Shown here piece after piece: positions 27,864 through 38,387 of a stretch of DNA of 39,497 nt. The stretch comes from an uncultured Propionibacteriaceae bacterium (GTDB taxonomy: Bacteria; Actinomycetota; Actinomycetes; Propionibacteriales; Propionibacteriaceae): NCBI GenBank assembly GCA_902805915.1, contig CADCUO010000041.1, positions 1 to 39,497 of the forward strand, written 5' to 3'. The notes below the pieces were generated by a model. The model searched no databases. It saw only the letters and a list, made by a program, of their open reading frames with translations, and was not told the origin of the DNA. Numbering within the stretch: the first letter of the stretch is position 1; each line of letters opens with the position of its first letter. The translations under genes and the position numbers were made by a program.

Positions 27864-28196
27864 ATGGCAGGCATGATCTTCATCGTCGTCAAGTTCACCG
27901 TCCGTCCGGAGTACGGCGACGCCTGGCTGAGCCGCGTCGACGACTTCACCCAGTCGACTCGAGCCGAGCCTGGCAATCTGTGGTTCGACTGGTCGGTGAG
28001 CGTTGACGACCCGAACCAGTTCGTACTGGTCGAGGCGTTCGCCGACGCTGACGCGGGCGGCGAACACGTGAGATCCGACCACTTCAAGGCCGCAATGCAG
28101 CTGATGCCACCGATGCTGGTCAAGACGCCGGAGATCATCAACGCCGAGATCCCCGGCCACGGCTGGTCCGAGATGGGGGAGCTGAAGGTGCCCTAG
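27864..28196 (+). CDS. Antibiotic biosynthesis monooxygenase (ABM) family / putative quinol monooxygenase
   Basis: MIFIVVKFTVRPEYGDAWLSRVDDFTQSTRAEPGNLWFDWSVSVDDPNQFVLVEAFADADAGGEHVRSDHFKAAMQLM. Confidence 0.9.
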   Translation: MAGMIFIVVKFTVRPEYGDAWLSRVDDFTQSTRAEPGNLWFDWSVSVDDPNQFVLVEAFADADAGGEHVRSDHFKAAMQLMPPMLVKTPEIINAEIPGHGWSEMGELKVP

Positions 28197-28278
28197 TCAG
28201 GCTCCTGACCCGAATAGCCCCTCGTCCAGAGCCTGCCACCACAAAGGCAGCGACCCAACGATCCACGAAGGAAGAAGC

Positions 28279-29280
28279 ATGACCGACAGATCAGTGTTGT
28301 TCATCGGCGGCACCGGCATCATCAGTGCCGCCAGCACCCGCCGTGCGCTCGAGGCTGGATGGCAGGTGACCGTACTGAACCGGGGCAAGACCACCCTGCG
28401 TCCGATCCCCGCCGACGCCGAGGTCGTCGTCGGTGACATCTCCGATGTGGAGGGGACCCGGGCTGCGTTGGGGGACAGAGAGTTCGATGTGGTGGCCGAC
28501 TTCCTCACCTTCACCCCGAACCAGCTGTCCGAGCGGATGGAGCTGTTCGGGGACCGGACCGGCCAGTACATCTTCATCAGCTCCGCGTCGGCGTACCAGA
28601 CCCCTCCTGGCCGGGTGCCGACGGTGGAGTCGACGCCGCTGCGCAACCCGTTCTGGCAGTACTCCCGGGACAAGATCGCCTGCGAGGACCTGCTGGTGCA
28701 GGCCTACCGCGACCGCGGCTTCCCGGCGACCATCGTGCGCCCCTCCCACACCTACGACCACACCGGGCTGCCGTTCGACGGTGGCTGGACCGTCGCGGCG
28801 CGAATGCTGCGCGGGGCTGAGGTGGTGGTGCATGGAGACGGCACCTCGCTGTGGACGCTCACCCACACCGACGACTTCGCTCGGGCGTTCACCGGTCTGC
28901 TCGGACATCCGGCGGCCATCGGCGACAGCTTCCACATCACCTCCGACGAGGCGTTGAGCTGGAACCAGATCTACGCCATCGTGGCGGCGGCACTGGGAGT
29001 GGAGCCGCGGCTGGTGCACGTACCCTCCGACGCGATCGCGGCGGAGGACTCGAACTGGGGCGCCGGGCTGCTCGGGGACAAGGCGCACTCGATGGTCTTC
29101 GACAACTCCAAGGTGAAGGCACTGGTGCCCGAGTACACCGCGGTCATCCCCTACGTCCGCGGGGCAGCCGAGGCGGTGGCGTGGTTCACAGCCGATCCAT
29201 CCCGGCAACAGGTAGATAAGGGCCTGGACGCGGTGATGGACCGGCTGGTGGAGCGGTACCGAATCGCTGATCGCGGCTAA
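28279..29280 (+). CDS. NAD-dependent epimerase/dehydratase (atypical SDR)
   Basis: VLFIGGTGIISAASTRRALEAGWQVTVLNRGKT...; Rossmann glycine motif, extended SDR fold. Confidence 0.88.
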   Translation: MTDRSVLFIGGTGIISAASTRRALEAGWQVTVLNRGKTTLRPIPADAEVVVGDISDVEGTRAALGDREFDVVADFLTFTPNQLSERMELFGDRTGQYIFISSASAYQTPPGRVPTVESTPLRNPFWQYSRDKIACEDLLVQAYRDRGFPATIVRPSHTYDHTGLPFDGGWTVAARMLRGAEVVVHGDGTSLWTLTHTDDFARAFTGLLGHPAAIGDSFHITSDEALSWNQIYAIVAAALGVEPRLVHVPSDAIAAEDSNWGAGLLGDKAHSMVFDNSKVKALVPEYTAVIPYVRGAAEAVAWFTADPSRQQVDKGLDAVMDRLVERYRIADRG

Positions 29281-29927
29281 GCGGTGACCTGCGGGTTGCA
29301 GGTCACACCGGTGGCATGCACCGGGCAGTACCCGAACGGGTTCTTGGCGAGGTACTGCTGGTGGTACTCCTCGGCGTAGTAGAAGGTGGGCAGCGGCTTC
29401 ACCTCGGTGGTGATCCTGCCGAAGCCCGACCGCTGGAACTCGGTCTGGAACTGGCCGAGGACCTGCTTCGCCACCGCCAGCTGCTCCGGCGAGGTGGTGT
29501 AGATGGCGGAGCGGTACTGGGTGCCGACGTCGTTGCCCTGCCGCATCCCCTGGGTGGGGTCGTGGTTCTCGAAGAAGATCTTCAGCAGCCGCGCCAGGCT
29601 GGTCTTCACCGGATCGAAGCTCACCTTGACGATCTCGGTGTGGCCGGTACGGGCGCTGCAGACCTCTTCGTACGTCGGGTTGGCGGTGAACCCACCGGCG
29701 TAGCCGACGGCAGTGTTGGTCACGCCGGGAGCCTGCCAGTAGAGCTTCTCCGCACCCCAGAAGCAGCCGAGGGCCAGATAGACGACCTCCGAGCCGGTGG
29801 GAACGGTCTGTACCGGGATGCCGAAGATCTCGTGGAAGACGGGTTCGGGCAGCACCGGCGTCTCGCGGCCGGGCAGTGCCCGCTCCGGCTCGACCATGAT
29901 GACTTTCTGCTTCGTGAAGATGCTCAA
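29277..29927 (-). CDS. msrA: Peptide-methionine (S)-S-oxide reductase MsrA
   Basis: YLALGCFWGAEKLYWQAPGVTNTAVGYAGGFTANPTYEEVCSARTGHTEIVKVSFDP...; probable TTG start at 29927 preceded by GGAGGGAACCTCG. Confidence 0.94.
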   Translation of the reverse strand: MSIFTKQKVIMVEPERALPGRETPVLPEPVFHEIFGIPVQTVPTGSEVVYLALGCFWGAEKLYWQAPGVTNTAVGYAGGFTANPTYEEVCSARTGHTEIVKVSFDPVKTSLARLLKIFFENHDPTQGMRQGNDVGTQYRSAIYTTSPEQLAVAKQVLGQFQTEFQRSGFGRITTEVKPLPTFYYAEEYHQQYLAKNPFGYCPVHATGVTCNPQVTA

Positions 29928-30064
29928 CGAGGTTCCCTCCTGGCGTGGTGAAGCCTCAACGCTACCTGGGCTGCCCAATGTTCCCGGTCCCCAGTTTCGA
30001 TCCGCTCAGAGCCAGTCCGACAGCGAGCGGCGTCCGTGGCGGACCGGCCGATACGCTCGAAGCC

Positions 30065-31213
30065 ATGAGCGAATCCGCTGGCTTCTCCACCCGTGCCATC
30101 CACGCTGGCCAAGAGCCGGATCCCACTACCGGGGCAGTGATTGCGCCCATCTATGCCACCTCCACCTACGCTCAGGACGGGGTGGGTGGCCTCCGCAACG
30201 GCTACGAGTACTCCCGCTCGGCGAACCCGACGCGGACCGCGCTGGAGCAGTGCCTGGCGTCCTTGGAGGGGGGCAGCCGCGGCTTCGCCTTCGCCAGTGG
30301 CCTCGCCGCCGAGGACACCCTGCTGCGCGCCATCACCAGCCCAGGCAGCCATCTGGTCATCCCCAACGACGCGTACGGGGGAACGTTCCGGCTGTTCGCC
30401 AGGGTGCATCAACGCTGGGGGGTTGAGGCCACGCCTGTCGCGCTGACCGACCTGGAGGCGGTCGCGGCGGCGGTGCGACCAGGGGAGACAGTCGCGGTGT
30501 GGGTCGAGACGCCGACGAACCCGCTGCTTGCGGTCGCCGACATCGCCGCCATCGCCGAGATCGCTCATGCGGCTGGGGCGGTGGTGATCGTGGACAACAC
30601 CTTCGCCTCGCCGTACCTGCAGCAGCCGCTCGCGCTCGGCGCCGACGTCGTCGTGCACTCCACCACCAAGTACTGCGGCGGCCACTCCGACGTGGTCGGT
30701 GGTGCGCTGGTGGTCAACGACGCGGAGCTGGCGGAGCAGCTGGTGTTCCATCAGAACGCCATCGGCGGTGTGGCTGGGCCATTCGACTCCTGGCTGGTGC
30801 TGCGCGGACTGAAGACGCTGTCGCTGCGGATGGAGCGGCACAGTGACAACGCCGAGCAGGTGGCTGCCTTCCTCGACCAGCATCCACAGGTGAGCCAGGC
30901 GATCTACCCCGGCCTGACGTCACATCCTGGCCACGAGCTGGCTGCCCGGCAGATGCGCCGGTTCGGCGGCATGGTCAGCTTCCGGGTCGCGGCCGGTGAG
31001 CAGGCGGCGCTCGACTTGTGCGCCCGGACCAAGGTATTCGTCCTGGCCGAGTCCCTGGGTGGTGTCGAGTCGCTGATCGAGCACCCTGGTCGGATGACCC
31101 ATGCCTCCGTTGCCGGCACCGAGCTGGAGGTGCCGAGCGACCTGGTCCGGCTCAGCGTCGGCATCGAGGACGTCGAGGACCTGATCGCCGACCTGGACTC
31201 AGCCATCGGCTGA
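30065..31213 (+). CDS. metB: Cystathionine gamma-synthase
   Basis: [36 protein letters not shown]...[24 protein letters not shown]...[21 protein letters not shown]. Confidence 0.95.
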   Translation: MSESAGFSTRAIHAGQEPDPTTGAVIAPIYATSTYAQDGVGGLRNGYEYSRSANPTRTALEQCLASLEGGSRGFAFASGLAAEDTLLRAITSPGSHLVIPNDAYGGTFRLFARVHQRWGVEATPVALTDLEAVAAAVRPGETVAVWVETPTNPLLAVADIAAIAEIAHAAGAVVIVDNTFASPYLQQPLALGADVVVHSTTKYCGGHSDVVGGALVVNDAELAEQLVFHQNAIGGVAGPFDSWLVLRGLKTLSLRMERHSDNAEQVAAFLDQHPQVSQAIYPGLTSHPGHELAARQMRRFGGMVSFRVAAGEQAALDLCARTKVFVLAESLGGVESLIEHPGRMTHASVAGTELEVPSDLVRLSVGIEDVEDLIADLDSAIG

Positions 31214-31215
31214 CC

Positions 31216-31297
31216 CAGGAATCGGACGCTCATCGGGTCAGGATCGCGCGACACGCGGTCATCAGGGGCAGCCGTCGCGACGAGCGTCCCTTTCCTG
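31216..31297. other. Long-range inverted repeat between convergent metB and ung (possible bidirectional terminator or structured RNA)
   Basis: CAGGAA-tc-GGACGCTC (31216-31231) pairs with GAGCGTCC-ct-TTCCTG (31282-31297): 14 bp with one 2x2 internal loop, enclosing about 50 nt. Confidence 0.5.
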
Positions 31298-31342
31298 GAC
31301 TTTGTCCCGAGCTGTCGCTCAAACCGTCGAGTCGCCGCCGGG

Positions 31343-32020
31343 TCAGCGCAGAGCCCAGTTGATCGGGGAGCCGCCGGCCGCGACCAACAGGTCGTTGGCT
31401 CGGCTGAACGGCCGCGAGCCGAAGAACCCGCTGCGCGCCGACAGCGGCGACGGGTGTGCGCTGGCGATGTAGGGCACCCGGCCGAGCATCGGGACCACCC
31501 CTTGGGCGTCGCGGCCCCACAAGATGGCAACCAGCGGTCCGCCCCGCCGAACCAGTGCCTCCATCGCGCACTCGGTGACCTGCTCCCAGCCGCGCCCGCG
31601 ATGGGACCCGGACCGGCCGGGCTGCACCGTCAGTACGCGGTTGAGCAGCAGCACGCCCTGCTCGAACCACGGTGAGAGGTCGCCGGTCTTGGCCGGCGGG
31701 ATGCCGAGGTCGTCACGCAGCTCGGTATAGATGTTGGCCAGGCTTCGCGGAATCGGGCAGACATCCGGTGCGACCGAGAACGACAGCCCGACCGGGTGAC
31801 CTGGAGTCGGGTACGGGTCCTGCCCCACGATCAGCACCTTCACCTCCGACAGCGGCCGGCTGAACGCGCGCAGCACCTTGTCACCAGCGGGCAGATAGTC
31901 CCGTCCCGCCGCGAGCTCGGCCCGCAGAAAGTCCCCCATCGCCACCACGGTGTCCGCCACCGGCGACAGCGCCTCGGCCCAGTCAGGGCTGACCAGATCA
32001 CTCAACGGTCGTCGATTCAC
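31343..32020 (-). CDS. ung: Uracil-DNA glycosylase
   Basis: [22 protein letters not shown]...[25 protein letters not shown]...[23 protein letters not shown]. Confidence 0.96.
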   Translation of the reverse strand: MNRRPLSDLVSPDWAEALSPVADTVVAMGDFLRAELAAGRDYLPAGDKVLRAFSRPLSEVKVLIVGQDPYPTPGHPVGLSFSVAPDVCPIPRSLANIYTELRDDLGIPPAKTGDLSPWFEQGVLLLNRVLTVQPGRSGSHRGRGWEQVTECAMEALVRRGGPLVAILWGRDAQGVVPMLGRVPYIASAHPSPLSARSGFFGSRPFSRANDLLVAAGGSPINWALR

Positions 32021-33320
32021 CAGACGATCCCTTCTGTCGTGGCTCTTTTGGCTGTGGCCCGTGCTGTTCTAGGCCACCAAGGTCTGGGCCCTGCTGCTCC
32101 TGGGTCACGTCGGCCGGGGCCGCGGCGTCAGCCGGCGGCCGGAGGGAGTCAGGCGGCATCCGCAACGCGTTCGCCGATGCCACCAGCAGCAGGGCGGCAC
32201 CCACTCCGAAGGCGACGGGATAGGACATCTGGTCAGCCAGCACACCCGCAACCAGCGGACCGAGGATCGCTCCCACGTCGGAGCACATCGAGAACACCGC
32301 CACCGCGGTACCGCCGCGCCCGCCGGCCGCGTCACCCACCGACGCCGCCGGCGCGGTCCCCAGAAAGGCCGACGCCACCCCGTACGCGCACAACGCCACG
32401 ATCAACAGGCCAATGCCGGGCACGAACGGTACGGCGAAGATCGATACCGCTGCCAGCGCGCTGCCGCCGACGATCGCGGGTTTCCGGCCGACCAGGTCCA
32501 CGAATCGGCCGGCCGGTCCGACCGCGATGGTCTGGGCTACCGCGGCGCAGGCGAAGGCGGCTCCGGTCCAGGAGGTGGGGCGGTCCAGCACCTCGACCAC
32601 GAAGACGGGGACGAGAGAGCTTCGAACTCCGAACGAGGTCCAGCCTTGCGCCAGGTTGGAGAGGCAGGCCGCCTGGTACCGCGGATCCCGCAGCACCTGA
32701 CGGAAGGGGACGACGGTCTCCTCGCTGGGTCGGATCCGTCCCGCGCCACGGTGCAGCAGCACCAGCCCGACCGCGCCGGCGACAGCCAAGGTGGCGGCGT
32801 AGAAGAAGAATGGCGCGGTGAGCGAGATGGCCGCCAGCAGCCCGCCGACCGCCGGACCGGCCATGCCGCCGATCAGGAAACCGCCCTGGAAGAACCCGCT
32901 GGCCCGGCCCCGCATCTCCGCAGGTACCGAGTTCAGCAGCAGGGTCAACGCAGAGACAGTGAACATGGCTGACCCGATGCCACCAATACCCCGGAGCACC
33001 AGCAGCTGGGCATAGCTGCCGGCGATGCCGGCCAGACCGCTGGACAACGCGACGATGAAGATTCCCGTTGTCAGCACCACGCGTTCACCGGCTGCGGTGA
33101 TCAGCCGGCCGCAGAAGGAGCTGGAGAGCAGACGCATCAGCGCGAAGACAGACACGACCGCACCGACCTCGAGGTTTCCGACGCCGAAGCTGCGGGCGAA
33201 CACCGGCAGCACCGGAATCAGAACGCCGAAACCTACGGCGACGCAGAAGGCGATCAGCCCGAGCACCACAACGTCGCGGGGGAGGGGAACGCGGGACCGC
33301 ATCCAGCTGCCCACCGCCAT
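31998..33320 (-). CDS. MFS transporter
   Basis: 12-TM pattern; [66 protein letters not shown]; overlaps ung start by 23 bp. Confidence 0.92.
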   Translation of the reverse strand: MAVGSWMRSRVPLPRDVVVLGLIAFCVAVGFGVLIPVLPVFARSFGVGNLEVGAVVSVFALMRLLSSSFCGRLITAAGERVVLTTGIFIVALSSGLAGIAGSYAQLLVLRGIGGIGSAMFTVSALTLLLNSVPAEMRGRASGFFQGGFLIGGMAGPAVGGLLAAISLTAPFFFYAATLAVAGAVGLVLLHRGAGRIRPSEETVVPFRQVLRDPRYQAACLSNLAQGWTSFGVRSSLVPVFVVEVLDRPTSWTGAAFACAAVAQTIAVGPAGRFVDLVGRKPAIVGGSALAAVSIFAVPFVPGIGLLIVALCAYGVASAFLGTAPAASVGDAAGGRGGTAVAVFSMCSDVGAILGPLVAGVLADQMSYPVAFGVGAALLLVASANALRMPPDSLRPPADAAAPADVTQEQQGPDLGGLEQHGPQPKEPRQKGSSGESTTVE

Positions 33321-33430
33321 CGCCCTGCTCACCGGGTCAAGTGTGCACCCTGCCATTCGCGTCGGCGCGTCCCATCCGTGGGTGCTCCGCTACGGTTGTT
33401 GAGAGGTACGGTCGCCTGGGGAGGTTCGCA

Positions 33431-34708
33431 GTGAAGGTTATGCAAGGAGTGAGGGGCAGGCTGTCGGCGCTGCAAGCGCGTGCTGCAGCCGCTGCTGACG
33501 CTCGCGACGCAGCCTTGGACCGTCCACGCCCCGTGCTGCTGGCCACCGAGGTCGTGGACGGGGACGGCGCCGTGGTGCCTGCCCACATCAACACCCAGCC
33601 GGAGTCGGACAGCTCAGTCCCCCGGAGCGTGCAGGTCGGCGCTAGCTGGGCCTGGCGCCTGATCGTGATCGCGGTGCTGATCTGGGGTCTGGCCCGGATC
33701 GGGGCTCACCTCTCCGAGGTGGTCATCCCGCTGGCGGTGGCGATCCTGCTGTGTGCCCTGCTGAGCCCGCTGTGCAACCGGCTGATGCAGACCGCGATGC
33801 CTCGCGGACTGGCCGTCGCAATCACCGTCATCGGCGGCTTCCTGGTGGTCGGTGGCGCGCTGACGTTGATCGTCACCCAGATCGCGAGCCAATCCGGCAC
33901 CCTGGTCACCCAGGTGAGCACCGGGTTGGACCGGATGGTGAACTTCGTCCAGACCAGCCCCCTGCTGAGCCGGTTCGGCTTCGAGTCCGGCCAGATCGAC
34001 CAGTACGTGAACCGACTGCAGGAGTTCGTGGTCGGTAGCGGCAGCACCATCGCTCGCTATGCGGCCGAGATCGGGCTGTCGGTCGGGCACTTCCTGGCCG
34101 GCTTCGCGATCACCATCTTCGCCTTGTTCTACTTCCTCTACGACGGCCGCGGGATCTTCACGTTCATGCTGAACTTCGTACCGAGCAGCGCGCGGGACCA
34201 GGTCGACTACGCCGCGCACCGCGGCTGGAGGTCATTGGTGTCCTACGTACGGGCGACGATTCTGGTCGCGCTGGCCGATGCCATCGGCGTCTTGATCGTC
34301 GCCCTGATCCTTAGGGTCCCGCTGGCACCGGCGCTGGCTGTGCTGGTCTTCCTAGGCGCGTTCGTCCCGCTGGTCGGCGCGTTTGTCTCCGGCTTCTTGG
34401 CGGTGCTCGTCGCGCTGGTGGCACTCGGGCCGATCGAGGCGTTGATCATGCTGGGCGGCATCATCGTCGTGATGCAGATCGAGGGTCACATCCTGCAGCC
34501 GTTCCTGCTGGGTCGGGCGGTCAAGCTGCACCCACTCGCGGTGCTGATCGGGATCGCGATCGGTGTCATCCTCGGCGGAATTGTCGGCGCGTTGATGTCG
34601 ATCCCGGTGCTGGCCTTCGCCAAGACGTTCGTCCAAGGGCTGTCGAGGTACAGCCAGGCGTCCGGACACATCGCGGCGCCCGTGGCGAAGAACCTGGTGG
34701 TGGAGTAG
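33431..34708 (+). CDS. AI-2E family transporter
   Basis: Hydrophobic; FALFYFLYDGRGIFTFMLNFVP...GAFVPLVGAFVSGFLAVLVALVALGPIEALIMLGGIIVVMQIEGHILQPFLLGRAVKLHPLAVLIGIAIG; GTG start with GGGGAGG SD. Confidence 0.94.
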   Translation: MKVMQGVRGRLSALQARAAAAADARDAALDRPRPVLLATEVVDGDGAVVPAHINTQPESDSSVPRSVQVGASWAWRLIVIAVLIWGLARIGAHLSEVVIPLAVAILLCALLSPLCNRLMQTAMPRGLAVAITVIGGFLVVGGALTLIVTQIASQSGTLVTQVSTGLDRMVNFVQTSPLLSRFGFESGQIDQYVNRLQEFVVGSGSTIARYAAEIGLSVGHFLAGFAITIFALFYFLYDGRGIFTFMLNFVPSSARDQVDYAAHRGWRSLVSYVRATILVALADAIGVLIVALILRVPLAPALAVLVFLGAFVPLVGAFVSGFLAVLVALVALGPIEALIMLGGIIVVMQIEGHILQPFLLGRAVKLHPLAVLIGIAIGVILGGIVGALMSIPVLAFAKTFVQGLSRYSQASGHIAAPVAKNLVVE

Positions 34709-34722
34709 CCGCTGCGCGGGCG

Positions 34723-36369
34723 TCAGTGAGCCATCGGTGCCAGCGCCGCTTCGGCCGACTCCGGCTGTGCGATGGCGTCGTCCCGGCCGGCCAGCGGTTT
34801 CTCCCGCATGGTCAGCGCGATCACGAAGGCCACTGCCATGAACGGCACGGCGATCAGGAAGACCTCGTCCATAGCGTTGGTGAAGGCGCTCAGCACCCAG
34901 GATTTCACGGGTTCGGGCAGCGCCTGGATCGCGTTGACGTCGTTAGCGGCGCCGGTGGCCGCGCCCAGCTGCGACTGTGCCTGCTGCGGGACGACCTCTC
35001 TCAGGTGGTGGGCCAGCCGGATGTTCAAGATGGCGCCGAACAGTGCCGTACCGATGGCGCCGCCCATCGAGCGGAAGAAGGTGACCGAGGCCGTGGCGGT
35101 GCCTAGATGGCGACGTTCCACCGAGTTCTGTACGGCTGTCACGACCACCTGCATAGTCAGGCCCAGCCCGAGCCCGAACCCGAACATATAGAGCGCGATC
35201 CGCGGATACCCGGTGTCCACCGCCAGCCGGGACAACGCAAACAGGGCGGCACCCACCAGCACCGAGCCGGCAATCGGCATCCACTTGTACCGCCCGGTGC
35301 GGGCCATGATCTGGCCACCGCCGATCGAGGTGACGAAGATCCCGACGACCAGGGGAAGCATGGCCAGGCCTGACTCGGTCGCGCTCATCCCCTTGACCGC
35401 CTGCAGGAAGATCGGCAGATAGATCAAGCCGCCGAACATGCCCACCCCCATGATCATCGCGAAGATGATGTTGGAGGTGAAGGTCCAGTGCCCGAAGAGC
35501 TCCATCGGGATGATCGGCTCCTTGACCTTGCGCTCCACCGCCACAAACGCCAGCGCGAGTACGACGGTCGCAACCAACAGGCCGACGCCGGTGCCGGACA
35601 GCCAGCCGACGTCTGGTCCGGCCCAGCTGAGGTACAGGATCAGGCTCGTGACCGAGCCGACGATCGTCGCGGCGCCGAAGTAGTCCACCGACGCCTCCCG
35701 CTTGACGTGGTGCAGCTTCAAGGCGATGGAGGTGACGACCAGGGCCGCGATGCCGATCGGGATGTTGATGAAGAAGATCCACTGCCAGCCGAGGTGGTCG
35801 GTGAACAGGCCACCGAGCAGTGGGCCGGCGACGGAGGAGACGCCGAACACGGCACCGAACAGACCCTGGTACTTGCCGCGCTCGCGGGGCGGGATGACGT
35901 CACCGATCACCGCTAGCGCCAGCGACATCAGGCCACCGCCGCCGAGTCCCTGGATGGCTCGGCCGAGAATCATCACCTCGATGTTGGACGCGAACCCGCA
36001 GATGACCGAGCCCACCAGGAACACCACGATCGCCGCCTGGAATACTGGCCGGCGACCGAGCAGGTCGGAGATCTTGCCCCACAGCGGGGTGGCCGCGGTC
36101 GAGGTCAGCAGATAGGCGGTGACCACCCAGGAGAGCTTGTCCAGCCCACCGAGCTCTGAGGTGATCTTGGGTAGTGCGACCCCGACGATGCTTTGGTCCA
36201 ACGCGGCCAAGAACATGCCGGCCATCAGGCCGCCCATGACGACGAGGATCTGCTTGTGGCTGAGGAACTCTCCAGGGGCAACCGCCGTGCCTGCTGCAGC
36301 AGACCCGGCGGCGGCTCCTCCGGACGAGGCCTCCTCCGGCAGTGCGCGTCGCGGCGTAGCTCGTGTCAT
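34723..36369 (-). CDS. MDR family MFS transporter (DHA2, EmrB/QacA-like)
   Basis: [87 protein letters not shown]. Confidence 0.96.
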   Translation of the reverse strand: MTRATPRRALPEEASSGGAAAGSAAAGTAVAPGEFLSHKQILVVMGGLMAGMFLAALDQSIVGVALPKITSELGGLDKLSWVVTAYLLTSTAATPLWGKISDLLGRRPVFQAAIVVFLVGSVICGFASNIEVMILGRAIQGLGGGGLMSLALAVIGDVIPPRERGKYQGLFGAVFGVSSVAGPLLGGLFTDHLGWQWIFFINIPIGIAALVVTSIALKLHHVKREASVDYFGAATIVGSVTSLILYLSWAGPDVGWLSGTGVGLLVATVVLALAFVAVERKVKEPIIPMELFGHWTFTSNIIFAMIMGVGMFGGLIYLPIFLQAVKGMSATESGLAMLPLVVGIFVTSIGGGQIMARTGRYKWMPIAGSVLVGAALFALSRLAVDTGYPRIALYMFGFGLGLGLTMQVVVTAVQNSVERRHLGTATASVTFFRSMGGAIGTALFGAILNIRLAHHLREVVPQQAQSQLGAATGAANDVNAIQALPEPVKSWVLSAFTNAMDEVFLIAVPFMAVAFVIALTMREKPLAGRDDAIAQPESAEAALAPMAH

Positions 36370-36842
36370 CAGTGTTGCTCCGGTTCTGCGGTGATGTGCT
36401 CGATGTCGGCGACGAAGCGGGCAAGGAGCTTGTGCAGGGTCTCGACCTCGTCGGGGTCCCAGTGCTGCAGTGTCTGGCTCAGCAGGTCATGCCGACGCGC
36501 AATGCTCTCGGCGAGCAGCCGCCGGCCTTCCTCAGTCAGCCCCACCTGTTGCGCCCGGCCGTCGTCGGGATGGGCTGAACGTTCGATCAGGCCGAGCTTG
36601 TGGAGCTGCTGGACGTGCCGGGACACCGTGGAGGTGTCAAGGTTGGCAAAGCTCGCCAGGTCGGTGACGCGCATGGCCCCACGGCACTGCAGGACCTTGA
36701 GCAGCGCGTACGTTCCCAGGTCCACCCGGTCGCCAGAGAAGCGCTGTCGCATCAACCGGCCCAGCGAGACCAGGGAGCTCAGCACGGACTCCTCAGGCGT
36801 CCCGGCGGCGGCGCTGGTAGACCCGTCAGACGTGGGTTGCAT
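36369..36842 (-). CDS. MarR family transcriptional regulator
   Basis: [53 protein letters not shown]. Confidence 0.95.
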   Translation of the reverse strand: MQPTSDGSTSAAAGTPEESVLSSLVSLGRLMRQRFSGDRVDLGTYALLKVLQCRGAMRVTDLASFANLDTSTVSRHVQQLHKLGLIERSAHPDDGRAQQVGLTEEGRRLLAESIARRHDLLSQTLQHWDPDEVETLHKLLARFVADIEHITAEPEQH

Positions 36843-36860
36843 AAGTCAAACGTACAGTTG

Positions 36861-36879
36861 GTTGCATGATGCATGCAAC
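36861..36879. promoter_or_regulatory. Candidate MarR operator GTTGCATG-ATG-CATGCAAC
   Basis: Perfect 8-bp arms with 3-nt spacer, 19 bp upstream of the marR start; overlaps a plausible reverse-strand -35 (TTGCAT) with a -10-like TACGTT downstream. Confidence 0.72.
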
Positions 36880-36956
36880 TGACCTGAGACCAGATCCTCT
36901 ACCCTTGCCGCACCCTGAACTAGCAACAAGACCTTCCAGAGGCTAAACCTCGGCTT

Positions 36957-36962
36957 TATATT
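36957..36962 (+). promoter_or_regulatory. -10 element TATATT of a probable leaderless transcript
   Basis: TATATT with only 6 nt to the ATG at 36969 and no Shine-Dalgarno sequence. Confidence 0.5.
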
Positions 36963-36968
36963 CGATGC

Positions 36969-37964
36969 ATGAGCACATCACCCGACATGAGCATCATCCT
37001 GCAGGAACTTGCTGCGGGCCGGATCGACGCAGCCGAAGCGGCTCGCCGGATCGACGAACTGAGGTCCCCCGCTCCGCAGGCCGAGACTGTAGAAGAACCC
37101 GCAGCGGATGAGCCCGGCCAGCAGCCAAGCGAGGACGGGAACGACGAAGATGTCTGGGCGGCAGCCACTGACCGGCCGCAGCGGGCCACCTACACCACCG
37201 AGTCGTTCCCAGCCGCCGGGGCGACTCCGGCGGATTCGCCGTCGGCCCCCGACGAGAAGTCGACCAACCGCAAGGACACCGTCCGGGACAAGCCGGTGAA
37301 CACCGGAGGGGTGGAGCGGATCTCAGTCCGTGCGGTCGGCCGCCGGGTCCGGATCGTCGGCGAACCCGCGGTGGCAACGGTATCGGCCGACGGTCCGCAC
37401 GTACTGCGGCGCAACGGGTCGGTGCTGGAGATCTCCAGTGACGGAGATATGGGATCGTCGCTGGACGGGTTCAGCATCCTACGTGCCACCCGGAGCCTGG
37501 ACGATATTCGCTCACTCGGTCTGGGCAAGGAGCTGTTCCTGCGGGTCAACCCCGGCATCATCATCGACGCCGAGGTCACCGCAGGCAGTCTGAACACCGA
37601 GGGGGTCCCGCACCTGGGCAAGATTCGGGTCACCGCCGGCGGTGCGAAGCTGCTCGATGTGGCCCAGATCGAGGACGCCTTGATCCAGGCCGGGCAGGCC
37701 ACCATCAAGGGCGCGATCACCGTCGGTCGCTCCCGGATTCGGGCCGAATCGGGGTCGCTGTCCATCCAGCTGGCCGACGAGTCGAACGTCACAGTCACCG
37801 GCGACTCCCAGCTCGGCAAGGTGGCCTGGTCCGGCGGACACACCGGTGCCGGTGACGAGGTTGTGATGGGCAACGGCAGCGCCCGGCTCGACGTCGAGGT
37901 CGTGATGGGTCACGCGCAGATCAAGATCGGGTCCACCCCCAAGTCAGATGCAGGCGCGGCGTGA
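36969..37964 (+). CDS. Putative cytosolic SHOCT-like / DUF4097-type beta-repeat protein
   Basis: N-terminal helical hairpin MSIILQELAAGRIDAAEAARRIDEL, charged/disordered linker, then beta-rich repeats (ISVRAVGRRVRIVGEPAVATVSADGPHVLRRNGSVLEISSDGD...LFLRVNPGIIIDAEVTAGSLNTEGVPHLGKIRVTAGGAKLLDV). Confidence 0.75.
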   Translation: MSTSPDMSIILQELAAGRIDAAEAARRIDELRSPAPQAETVEEPAADEPGQQPSEDGNDEDVWAAATDRPQRATYTTESFPAAGATPADSPSAPDEKSTNRKDTVRDKPVNTGGVERISVRAVGRRVRIVGEPAVATVSADGPHVLRRNGSVLEISSDGDMGSSLDGFSILRATRSLDDIRSLGLGKELFLRVNPGIIIDAEVTAGSLNTEGVPHLGKIRVTAGGAKLLDVAQIEDALIQAGQATIKGAITVGRSRIRAESGSLSIQLADESNVTVTGDSQLGKVAWSGGHTGAGDEVVMGNGSARLDVEVVMGHAQIKIGSTPKSDAGAA

Positions 37965-38368
37965 CCGAGCGTACGCACCGCTCCCACGACCGGCGCAGCC
38001 ACGACCATCGCGCCCCGGCCGACTGCCCAGTCTGCGGTGACCGGCTTGCGGTCACCCGGCTGGGCTGTGCCTCCTGCGGCACCGAGCTGGCCGGAATCTT
38101 CACCTCCTGCCCGTTCTGTGCGCTGGAGGAGAACGACCTGGAGATCCTGCGAGTCTTCCTCACCTCACGCGGCAACATGCGGGAGGTGGAGAAGCACCTC
38201 GGAGTCTCCTATCCGACGACTCGGCTCCGATTCACCCAGCTGCTGGAAAAGCTGGGGCTGGCTGGCGAGCCGGAACCGGCCGTACTCACCCGCGATCAGG
38301 TTCTGTCTGAGGTGGCGGCCGGAGCGCTGACCCCCGCGGAGGCTCAGAAGCTGCTCGAGTCGCTCTAG
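37961..38368 (+). CDS. DUF2089 family Zn-ribbon/HTH regulator
   Basis: CPVCGDRLAVTRLGCASCGTELAGIFTSCPFCALEENDLEILRVFLTSRGNMREVEKHLGVSYPTTRLRFTQLLEKLGL...VLSEVAAGALTPAEAQKLLESL; 4-bp GTGA overlap with the upstream gene. Confidence 0.92.
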   Translation: MTERTHRSHDRRSHDHRAPADCPVCGDRLAVTRLGCASCGTELAGIFTSCPFCALEENDLEILRVFLTSRGNMREVEKHLGVSYPTTRLRFTQLLEKLGLAGEPEPAVLTRDQVLSEVAAGALTPAEAQKLLESL

Positions 38369-38387
38369 GTCGGTGGCCTGGTAGCTG

